Assembly: GCA_900470965.1 (NCBI GenBank)
Contig: UCCS01000053.1
Coordinates: forward strand, 1-45,845
DNA length: 45,845 nucleotides
DNA from: Hyphomicrobiales bacterium
GTDB taxonomy: Bacteria; Pseudomonadota; Alphaproteobacteria; Rhizobiales; Rhizobiaceae
Direction of reading: 5' to 3'
The notes under the pieces are model-generated. The model made no database searches. It was given only the letters and a program-made list of their open reading frames with translations, and was not told the DNA's origin. Both the position numbers and the translations under genes were made by a program. Positions 1 to 6,477 of the stretch are shown in pieces. Within the stretch, counting starts at the first letter, position 1, and every line of letters begins with the position of its first letter.

Positions 1-163
1 TCTTGAAAGCGGTCAAGGAAAGCTCCGTAAGGGCGGTGTCGGTGGGCAAGAGATAGAGGTGCTGCAGGTCAGGATCAAGCGTCAGCCGGTGAACCTTATT
101 GAGACAAGATGACCGGCGCGTCGCCTTGATGTCACCACATTGTTTAAGAATGTCCGCTGGCAT
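1..163 (-). CDS. Possible partial gene running off the left edge (N-terminal part only)
   Basis: An open minus-strand frame runs from an ATG at 161-163 to the window edge without a stop, giving at least 54 codons. The part nearest the edge (about positions 1-90) has the high GC3 typical of genes here and reads like real protein (residues such as DPDLQHLYLLPTDTA). The part nearest the ATG has weaker codon bias and the ATG has no Shine-Dalgarno sequence, so the true start may be further in or the frame may be spurious. I do not recognise the family. If real, it is divergent from the DUF930 gene at 248. Confidence 0.27.
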   Translation of the reverse strand, partial: MPADILKQCGDIKATRRSSCLNKVHRLTLDPDLQHLYLLPTDTALTELSLTAFK

Positions 164-247
164 TGCGCGAAAATTGCACCAGTGTCGGGTCCCGGCAAGC
201 GGTCGGCGGCAGCGTGACGAATACATAACAGTAAAGGTTTCCCCGTA

Positions 248-640
248 ATGCCGAAACGTCTGGTCCTGTTTATGTCGCTCGCGGGCCTTGCCGCCTCGTC
301 CGCCCTTGCGGTCGATCCCGCCATCAAGAAGCAGCTCGAAAAGCTCGATCCGGCCACCCGCCTTGAGCAGAGCTGCGATACGGAAGCCATGAGCCGCATC
401 AACAGTGACGGCACGGGCTTCCGGCCGGACAAGGTCATCGCCTACACCTTCAAGGACCCGATCCCGAGCGATGACCGCCTCGAAGCCCCGGGCGCCGTCT
501 TCCGCAGTAAGGGCGACTGGTATCATCTCTCCTATACCTGCATCACCGGCCCGCAGCACATCAACGTTCGCGACCTGAAGTACAAGATCGGCGACAAGGT
601 GCCGAAGGATAAGTGGACCAAATATTATCTCTATGATTGA
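248..640 (+). CDS. DUF930 domain secreted protein
   Basis: This 130-residue protein matches the DUF930 family, small exported proteins of unknown function found mainly in Rhizobiales. Residues 1-21 form a Sec signal peptide ending in SALA before VDPAIKK, so the mature protein is probably periplasmic. Two cysteines (C43 and C98) remain in the mature part and could form a disulfide. The C-terminus is rich in Lys and Tyr. The ATG lies about 10 nt after an AAAGG stretch, and no other start gives an intact signal peptide. It stands alone; a hairpin at 665-695 follows it. The family assignment is by recognition of the sequence pattern; no biochemical role is known. Confidence 0.85.
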   Translation: MPKRLVLFMSLAGLAASSALAVDPAIKKQLEKLDPATRLEQSCDTEAMSRINSDGTGFRPDKVIAYTFKDPIPSDDRLEAPGAVFRSKGDWYHLSYTCITGPQHINVRDLKYKIGDKVPKDKWTKYYLYD

Positions 641-664
641 GCCCTTGGCCTCTTCTTTGCTCTT

Positions 665-695
665 CCGCATTCCCGTGACAGGCACAGGAATGCGG
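665..695 (+). terminator. Hairpin after the DUF930 gene, possible terminator
   Basis: Arms CCGCATTCC (665-673) and GGAATGCGG (687-695) are perfectly complementary around a 13-nt loop, 25 nt after the DUF930 stop. There is no T tract, so it may instead protect the 3' end or act with Rho. Confidence 0.4.
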
Positions 696-786
696 GCAGA
701 TTGAGACATGAGCCGTCCTCGACGGGCGGCATCAGGCCACATGGCTCGGGTCCCTGTTTTGCTTTAAGCCCTGCTAAAACATCAAC

Positions 787-799
787 AGAATCTGATTCT
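787..799. promoter_or_regulatory. Palindrome with two GANTC (CcrM) sites before the deacetylase start
   Basis: AGAATC-T-GATTCT is a perfect 6-bp-arm palindrome ending 3 nt before the ATG at 802. It contains two GANTC sites (788-792 and 794-798), the target of the cell-cycle methyltransferase CcrM in alphaproteobacteria. It occupies the place where a ribosome-binding site should be, and no Shine-Dalgarno sequence is visible. A link to cell-cycle control is inference. Confidence 0.4.
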
Positions 800-801
800 T
801 C

Positions 802-1584
802 ATGAACCGCTTTCTTCTCGGCTACGCACTGCTGCTCGCCGCTGCCTCATCGGCTTTTGCCGCGGAAACGCCCGCCGCCGCACCTGCCCGTCCGCCGGTC
901 GCGGCAGGTCCCAAGCTGGTAGAGCCGCACCTGCACATCGCCCGTTCCAACATATCAGGCCACGCGCGCATTGCGCTGACCTTCGATGCCTGCATGGGCG
1001 AGGCCGATGAGCGCATTGTCTCGACGCTGGTCAACGAGCGCATCCCGGCGACGATCTTCGTCACCGCCCGCTGGCTGAAGCGCAATCCGAAGGCGGTTGC
1101 CGTCTTCCTGCAGAACCCGGATCTCTTCGAACTGGAAAATCACGGCGAGAAGCATATCCCGGCAATCGACAAGCCGGTGCTGGTCTATGGCATCGCATCT
1201 GCCGGCTCGCCCGATGCCGTCAGGCAGGAAGTGGAAGGTGGTGCCGCCGCTATGGTCGCGTCGGGCATTCCGGCGCCTCGCTGGTTCCGTGGCTCGACCG
1301 CCAAGTATGATCTCTCGGCCATCGGCCAGATCCGCGCCATGGGCTACCGCATCGCCGGCTATTCCGTGAATGGCGACGGCGGTTCGCTGCTCGGTGCCGC
1401 GGTCACCGAAAAGCGTATTTCCTCGGCCAAGGATGGCGATGTCGTCATCTCCCACATCAACCAGCCGACCCATGCGGCCGGTGCGGGCGTCGCCAAGGCG
1501 CTTGTCGATCTCAAGGCAAAGGGCACGGAGTTCGTCCGTTTGCAGGATGTTGCCGATACGGGCGACGACAAGACGACGGAGTAG
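802..1584 (+). CDS. Secreted polysaccharide deacetylase (NodB-like) family protein
   Basis: A 260-residue protein with a signal peptide (about residues 1-20, ending in SAFA), an Ala/Pro-rich linker and a NodB-type deacetylase fold. Visible motifs are TFDAC near residue 60 (motif 1; the usual TFDDG is altered, leaving one Asp), HGEKH near residue 115 (the metal-binding H-x3-H motif), PRWFRGS near 157 and ISHINQP near 217. Such enzymes remove acyl groups from cell-wall or surface polysaccharides. The altered motif 1 defines a divergent subgroup whose substrate I cannot name. The start is fixed by the signal peptide, though the ATG lacks a Shine-Dalgarno sequence and is preceded by a GANTC palindrome. 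It is a single gene, followed by repeat elements. Confidence 0.85.
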   Translation: MNRFLLGYALLLAAASSAFAAETPAAAPARPPVAAGPKLVEPHLHIARSNISGHARIALTFDACMGEADERIVSTLVNERIPATIFVTARWLKRNPKAVAVFLQNPDLFELENHGEKHIPAIDKPVLVYGIASAGSPDAVRQEVEGGAAAMVASGIPAPRWFRGSTAKYDLSAIGQIRAMGYRIAGYSVNGDGGSLLGAAVTEKRISSAKDGDVVISHINQPTHAAGAGVAKALVDLKAKGTEFVRLQDVADTGDDKTTE

Positions 1585-1701
1585 AGCAATTCCAGCAAAA
1601 GTGTGCAGCGGTGTTGCGTCCGGAATTGCGTGAAAACCCCGAATTGCGTGAAAACAAAGAGATAGAGCATTTTCGTGATTCGAAGAAAACGGAAATGCTC
1701 T
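1585..1701. repeat. Intergenic mosaic of short palindromic repeats
   Basis: Positions 1585-1637 hold one copy of a roughly 50-bp element seen twice more in full in this window (13655-13709, 24242-24297) and once in its core (24139-24197). It begins GCAATTCCAGCAAAAGTG, has a GCAGCGG core and ends GGAATTGCGTGAAAAC, so GCAATTCC and GGAATTGC form the outer stem. The right half, GAATTGCGTGAAAAC, is repeated at once at 1641-1655. A second hairpin follows: AGAGCATTTTCGT (1664-1676) pairs with ACGGAAATGCTCT (1689-1701) with one G:U. These look like the intergenic mosaic elements typical of rhizobial genomes. Confidence 0.8.
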
Positions 1702-1711
1702 GGAACGAAGC

Positions 1712-3004
1712 TTACCTCAGTTCGTCTCCGGTCCGTATCGAACCCGCCATGAAACTCCGCACAGTCGGCGCATCCCTGTCGAGAGCGAAATCCTCGAACC
1801 AGTCACGATGCATGCCGGCGAACATTGCGCCGATCATCTGCGCGGCGAGGTAGGAGAAGGTGATGCCGTTGCCGCCGTACCCATAGGCGGCATAGACGCC
1901 AGCCATCCCTGGCACCGGGCCGATCAGCGGCAGGCCGTCCACCGTCTCGCCGAATGTGCCGCACCAGGCATGCTCCACCCGCGTATCCGCCCTCGGCCAC
2001 AGCCGCTTCAGCTTTTCCCGGATCGTCATGACCTTCCCCGGCAGCTTGAGGTCGCGCTCTTCGGGATCGGTGGTGTCATCGTCCTCGCCGCCGACGATGA
2101 TACGATTGTCATCAGTGGTGCGCACATAGAGATAGGGATGGCTGTCTTCCCAGAGCAGCATGCCGTCGCGCCAGAGATCATCAGCCTTCTGCGGCACGGT
2201 GGCGAGTGCCCAACTGGAACTGGTGCGATGCAGCTTTGGCATGTCGAGGCCGGGCATGGAATAGCCGGTCGCCAGTACCACATGCCGCGCCTCGATTACA
2301 TGGTCGCCGTTCGTCTCGGCCGTCACATGTCCGCCTTCGCTGTGAAGACTGGTCACAGAAGCGTTGAGCAAGCGCGCGCCGCGCGAAAAGGCAATCTGCA
2401 GCAGAGCCCAGGTGAGCAGTACCGGGTCGGCCTCCGCCGAACCCGGCGAGAGGATCGCCGCATCGCGGTCGAACTCGTATTGGGTGAGGAGATCGGGATG
2501 TTCGAGATAATGGCCCGGCAATCCCGCCCGGCGGCGAAGCTGCCGTTCCTCCATCAGCTCGCGCGCACCCTCGTGATTATTGGCAAGATAGAGCGTGTTG
2601 CGCGGCTGGAAACCGCAGGTAATGCCGTGGGCGGCAATCAGCTTGGCAAGCCCCGCGACACAGGCAGCGCTTCGGCGGTAAATGCCGGCCGCCCGCTCGA
2701 AGCCGTAAAGGGTCTCCAGTTCGCCGAGCGTGCGGTCGATCTCCCATTGCAGCATGGCCGTGCTTGCCGCGGTACTGCCGAACCCCGGCTGCTCGCGGTC
2801 GATGACGACGACCGAAAAGCCGCGCGCCGTCAGATGTTCGGCGGCGAGTGCACCGGTTATGCCCCCGCCGATGATGGCGATATCGGTCTTGAAGCTCTGT
2901 TCGAGCGGCTGATAGGCCGGCCGCACGCCGTTCCTGCCCCAGAGCGAGCAGCCGCCTACGAGTTCATCGTGGTTGGCTTCGTTGAGATGCAGGTCGGATG
3001 CCAT
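1712..3004 (-). CDS. FAD-dependent oxidoreductase (DAO superfamily)
   Basis: A 430-residue enzyme with a Rossmann FAD motif GGGITG followed by the acidic residue of VVVIDRE (roughly residues 45-70 from the chosen start), then a long DAO substrate domain and a C-terminal FAD-contact segment GYGGNGITF. The pattern recalls amine oxidases related to gamma-glutamylputrescine oxidase, which oxidise C-N bonds with O2; the substrate is unknown. I chose the ATG at 3002-3004 because GGAGG lies about 8 nt upstream. A longer open frame to 3142 only overlaps the upstream permease. It lies 23 nt after that permease on the same strand, so the two may be cotranscribed. No Rieske domain is present. Confidence 0.85.
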   Translation of the reverse strand: MASDLHLNEANHDELVGGCSLWGRNGVRPAYQPLEQSFKTDIAIIGGGITGALAAEHLTARGFSVVVIDREQPGFGSTAASTAMLQWEIDRTLGELETLYGFERAAGIYRRSAACVAGLAKLIAAHGITCGFQPRNTLYLANNHEGARELMEERQLRRRAGLPGHYLEHPDLLTQYEFDRDAAILSPGSAEADPVLLTWALLQIAFSRGARLLNASVTSLHSEGGHVTAETNGDHVIEARHVVLATGYSMPGLDMPKLHRTSSSWALATVPQKADDLWRDGMLLWEDSHPYLYVRTTDDNRIIVGGEDDDTTDPEERDLKLPGKVMTIREKLKRLWPRADTRVEHAWCGTFGETVDGLPLIGPVPGMAGVYAAYGYGGNGITFSYLAAQMIGAMFAGMHRDWFEDFALDRDAPTVRSFMAGSIRTGDELR

Positions 3005-3027
3005 AGGCTTGCCTCCAGTCGCTGTCG

Positions 3028-4197
3028 TTACTTCGGCAGCTGCGGCTGCGGTCTTTCCTCGATCACCAGTTCCTCCATGATGGTCATGGCGATGAGCGAG
3101 AGCGGCAGTGCCAGCATCGCGCCGACCGCGCCCCACATCCATGTCCAGAAGATGATCGCCAGGAAGATGACGAACGGGTTGATCTCCAGCCGCCGGCCCA
3201 TGACAGCGGGGAAGATCAGGTTTTCCATCACAAGGTGAACAGTGAAGAAGGCTGCAGCCGGCATAAGGCCGATAATGACGCCGTCATGGGCGATGACGCC
3301 TGCAATGGCGACCGCAAGGGTCATCATCGTAATGCCGAGATAGGGAATGAAGCTCGAAAGAAAAGCAAAGAAACCCCAGAGCACTGGCATGGACAGCCCG
3401 CCCGCATAGGCGATAACAGTCATCACGACGCCGAGCGCCACATAGATCAGCGAGGCCGTGGCGAAATAGAAGCCAAGCGCCTGTTCCACAGCATTGATGA
3501 CGCGGATCGCTGCCAGCCGCTGCGCCCGTTCGCGAAAGGTCATTATGATCGTCTTGCGCAGGCTCACGCGGCTTGCCAGAAAGAGCAGCAACGCCGCAAA
3601 GAAGATCAGCCCCTGCACCAGCGCCGGCGTCAGGTTTGTTGTCACGACATGCAGCACGTTTCCGGTGTTTTCGAGCAGCGCATCGATGGACATCGGCCCG
3701 CTCTGGAAGGTCGCAGGCGTGATGTGCAGCCATTCGATCCGCTCCAGATAGGGCATGACGCGCTGGGTCGTGCGCTCGATGAAATCAGGCGCTTCATTGG
3801 CAAGCATCGCCAAGGGACCGGCAAGCGAATTGGCCAGCAGGACGATGACCAGCGCGACAGCGGAGGAAAGGATCGCCGCATTGGCAAGCCGCGGCACGCC
3901 CATCTTCGAAAGCTTTTCTGCCGCCATGCCGAGGATCATGCCGACGACCACCGCGAGCGTGATGGGGATGAGGATCAGCGACATCATATAGACTGCGGCA
4001 AGCCCAAGGATGCCGAAGATGCCGATGATGGCCCAGGCCATGCTGACATCGAGCCCGTCCTTCTCGACGCGCCGCATCGGTGCCGGTGGAAGTTCTTCAG
4101 CAGCTTCTTCCTGAAGCGTTCGTGCCCATGCGCTGGTGTGGCGTTCGCCGAGGCGGATCTTGTTTGCCTGTTTCCGGATGCCGTTGGCGATTCCCAT
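3028..4197 (-). CDS. AI-2E family transporter (PerM-like permease)
   Basis: About 389 residues with a cytoplasmic N-terminus, paired hydrophobic segments near residues 55-105, another near 125-145, a hydrophilic amphipathic stretch, and four to five membrane segments in the C-terminal half (FFAALLLFLASR, LGVVMTVIAYAG, FLSSFIPYLGITMMTLAVA, FVIFLAIIFWTWMWGAVGAMLALPL). This is the PerM/AI-2E exporter topology; substrates are unknown for most members and some work as cation/H+ antiporters. The ATG at 4197 follows a weak GGGGA. A TTG at 4233 would add 12 residues but has no Shine-Dalgarno sequence. The FAD oxidoreductase gene follows 23 nt downstream. Confidence 0.85.
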   Translation of the reverse strand: MGIANGIRKQANKIRLGERHTSAWARTLQEEAAEELPPAPMRRVEKDGLDVSMAWAIIGIFGILGLAAVYMMSLILIPITLAVVVGMILGMAAEKLSKMGVPRLANAAILSSAVALVIVLLANSLAGPLAMLANEAPDFIERTTQRVMPYLERIEWLHITPATFQSGPMSIDALLENTGNVLHVVTTNLTPALVQGLIFFAALLLFLASRVSLRKTIIMTFRERAQRLAAIRVINAVEQALGFYFATASLIYVALGVVMTVIAYAGGLSMPVLWGFFAFLSSFIPYLGITMMTLAVAIAGVIAHDGVIIGLMPAAAFFTVHLVMENLIFPAVMGRRLEINPFVIFLAIIFWTWMWGAVGAMLALPLSLIAMTIMEELVIEERPQPQLPK

Positions 4198-4278
4198 GTG
4201 CGATGTGTCCCCGAAGCCCCATTGCTCCGCCAATCAACGCGCAGGCTTGCTACAGGTTCCCCCCTGGTATCGATGCGT

Positions 4279-5178
4279 CTAGGCCGCCCGCCGCCGCCCG
4301 ACGAAATCCACGAAGGCGCGCAGCGGCGGCGGCATCTGGCGCCGGCTCGGATAATAGAGGTGGAAACCGGGGAAGGGCGGTGTCCAGTCATCCAGCATGC
4401 TCACCAGCCTGCCGGCGATAAGATCTTCCGCCACGTGATAGTCGAAGAGATAGCCGATGCCGATGCCATCAAGCACGGCCCGCAGCATCAGGTCGTTGTC
4501 TGTCGTGCTGAGTGGCCCCGAGACGGCCACTTCGAGCTTCTCGTCGCCGCGCTCGAATTCCCAGTGATAGAGGCTGCCATCCGTCGGCCAGCGGGAGACG
4601 ACGCAAGAGTGGTCGCGCAGGTCGCGCGGCGTGTCCGGCATGCCGTGGCGCGCGATGTAGTCGGGCGAGGCGACCACGACGAGCCGCATCTCGCCGCCGA
4701 GTTTTACGCTCACCATGTCTTTTTCCACCATCTCGCCCAGCCGGATGCCGGCATCGAAACGATCGGCGACGATATCGGAGAGTTTGTCATCCACGATAAT
4801 GTCCATGACGATATCGGGATAGGCAGCATGGAAGGGCGCAATCAGCGGCGCCAGCCCGTGCACGATCGCAACTCGCGGCGCGTTGATGCGCAACAGGCCG
4901 GCCGGCGTATCGCGCAGCGCCGAAACATCCGCCACCGCCTGGTCAAGATCGGCAAGCGCCGGCAGCAGCCTTGAAAGCAGCCGTTGGCCCGCCTCGCTCG
5001 GCGCCACGCTGCGCGTCGTGCGGTTGAGCAGCCGGATGCCCATCCGTTCCTCGAGCGTGCGGATCGTCTGGCTGAGCGCGGAGGCCGATATGCCGAGCCG
5101 GGAGGCCGCACGGGCAAAATTGCCGTGCTCGGCGACCGCAGCAAAAGCCCTGAGTTCGGCATAGTCGCTGCCGCGCAT
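4279..5178 (-). CDS. LysR family transcriptional regulator
   Basis: A 299-residue LTTR. Residues 1-62 form the winged helix-turn-helix (FARAASRLGISASALSQTIR is the HTH, followed by LEERMGIRLLNRTTR), and residues about 90-290 form the LysR substrate-binding domain. The ATG at 5176-5178 follows an AGAGAG ribosome-binding site; longer frames lack one. It is divergent from the aldo/keto reductase at 5274 across 95 bp that carry an inverted repeat, the usual arrangement of an LTTR controlling its neighbour and itself. The subgroup resembles the many LTTRs paired with oxidoreductases. The inducer is unknown. Confidence 0.93.
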   Translation of the reverse strand: MRGSDYAELRAFAAVAEHGNFARAASRLGISASALSQTIRTLEERMGIRLLNRTTRSVAPSEAGQRLLSRLLPALADLDQAVADVSALRDTPAGLLRINAPRVAIVHGLAPLIAPFHAAYPDIVMDIIVDDKLSDIVADRFDAGIRLGEMVEKDMVSVKLGGEMRLVVVASPDYIARHGMPDTPRDLRDHSCVVSRWPTDGSLYHWEFERGDEKLEVAVSGPLSTTDNDLMLRAVLDGIGIGYLFDYHVAEDLIAGRLVSMLDDWTPPFPGFHLYYPSRRQMPPPLRAFVDFVGRRRAA

Positions 5179-5203
5179 TATACTCTCTTTTCTAAAGAAG
5201 CTA

Positions 5204-5237
5204 TGCCGATAATGTAGCATTGTTGTCAGTATAGGCA
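5204..5237. promoter_or_regulatory. Inverted repeat between lysR and AKR, likely LTTR binding site
   Basis: TGCCGATA (5204-5211) and TATAGGCA (5230-5237) match as inverted repeats at 7 of 8 positions, with 18 nt between them. They lie in the 95-bp divergent intergenic region. LTTRs bind dyads in such places, so this is a reasonable site for the LysR protein; binding is inferred. Confidence 0.45.
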
Positions 5238-5273
5238 AGGCGCATCTTCTGTTCGCAACACAGGAGATTCCCC

Positions 5274-6359
5274 ATGACCGATAAAACGACCACTACATTG
5301 TCCCTTGACCGCTACCGTCTCCTCGGCCGTTCCGGCCTGCGCGTTTCGCCGCTGTCGCTCGGCGCCATGACCTTCGGAACAGACTGGGGCTGGGGAGCGG
5401 ATGAGCAGGAGTCCCGCCGCATGTTCGACGCCTATATCGATCGCGGCGGCAACTTCATCGATACCGCCAATCAATATACGGGCGGCACGTCCGAAACCCT
5501 CGTCGGCCGCTTTGCCGAAGGCCGCCGCGACGAACTGGTGATTGCCACCAAATACACGATCACCTCGCGCCCCAAGGATCCGAACTCCGGCGGCAATCAC
5601 CGTCGCAGCATGGTCCGTTCGGTGGAAGACAGCCTGAAGCGGCTGAACACCGATTACATCGATCTCTTCTACCTGCATGCCTGGGATTTCACGACCTCGG
5701 TCGAGGAGGTCATGCGCGGACTGGACGATCTCGTTCGTGCCGGCAAGATCGTCTATGCCGGCATTTCCGATACGCCGGCCTGGCAGGTCGCGCGCATGCA
5801 GACGCTGGCCGACCTTCGCGGTTGGGCGCCGCTGGTGGCTCTGCAGATCGAATACAGCCTGATCGAACGCACGGTGGAGCGCGAACTGATCCCGATGGCC
5901 GCTGAACTCGGCCTCGGCGTCATCCCCTGGTCGCCGCTTGGCATGGGTGTCCTCACCGGCAAATATAGTCGTGCCGACCTCGATATCGGCGGTGGCACCG
6001 CAAGTGCCGTCGGCACCCGCAAGAATGTCGCTGCCGGCAATGGTTCGCTGACCGAGCGCAGCCTCGGCATCGCCGAAGTCGTAAAGGAGATCGCTGCCGA
6101 GATCGGCAAGACGCCGGCGCAGGTGGCGATCGCCTGGACGCTCACCAACCCCGCCGTGACTTCGCCGATCATGGGCGTAAAGACGATGGCCCAGTTCGAT
6201 GACAATCTCGGTGCGCTCGATGTTGTGCTGTCGGATGAACATCGCACCCGCCTCGCCGAGGCAAGCGCCATCGTTCTCGGCTTCCCGCATGATTTCCTCG
6301 CCAAGCCACTGACGCGCGGCGTCATGTTCGGCGAGGTGACCATAGAGCCCCGTCATTAA
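5274..6359 (+). CDS. Aldo/keto reductase
   Basis: A 361-residue NADPH-dependent oxidoreductase of the AKR superfamily. The catalytic tetrad is recognisable: Asp in FIDTANQY, Tyr of the same motif, Lys in VIATKYT and His in FYLHAWD. The C-terminal cofactor-binding part contains PIMGVKTMAQ. Its length and the YRLLGRSGLRVSPLSLG opening resemble the group that includes general stress aldo/keto reductases. The ATG follows AGGAG at about 7 nt. It is divergent from the LysR gene, which probably controls it. A strong bidirectional hairpin (6382-6407) ends the transcript. The natural substrate cannot be read from the sequence. Confidence 0.93.
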   Translation: MTDKTTTTLSLDRYRLLGRSGLRVSPLSLGAMTFGTDWGWGADEQESRRMFDAYIDRGGNFIDTANQYTGGTSETLVGRFAEGRRDELVIATKYTITSRPKDPNSGGNHRRSMVRSVEDSLKRLNTDYIDLFYLHAWDFTTSVEEVMRGLDDLVRAGKIVYAGISDTPAWQVARMQTLADLRGWAPLVALQIEYSLIERTVERELIPMAAELGLGVIPWSPLGMGVLTGKYSRADLDIGGGTASAVGTRKNVAAGNGSLTERSLGIAEVVKEIAAEIGKTPAQVAIAWTLTNPAVTSPIMGVKTMAQFDDNLGALDVVLSDEHRTRLAEASAIVLGFPHDFLAKPLTRGVMFGEVTIEPRH

Positions 6360-6381
6360 ACGCTGAGGCATACAAATGAGA

Positions 6382-6407
6382 AAATGGCGCCGGAAACGGC
6401 GCCATTT
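6382..6407. terminator. Bidirectional terminator between AKR and the protease/HKD gene
   Basis: AAATGGCGCC (6382-6391) and GGCGCCATTT (6398-6407) form a perfect 10-bp stem around a 6-nt loop, with A residues before and T residues after. It lies between two convergent genes and can serve both strands. Confidence 0.85.
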
Positions 6408-6477
6408 ATCGTCAGGATGTTTTGCTTCGAAAGCGCAGCCCTTGCGCGTTCCGATCGCCGTTTGTGCCGCTCCGAAG

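Noticed and set aside
1808..3238. 476-codon plus-strand open frame opposite the FAD oxidoreductase
   Set aside because: It mirrors the minus-strand gene, is full of His/Arg/Gly with no family motif, and arises from GC-rich codon bias of the true gene.
3235..4974. 579-codon plus-strand open frame across the AI-2E permease and LysR genes
   Set aside because: It is antisense to two recognisable genes, has extreme Asp/His/Arg content and no ribosome-binding site.
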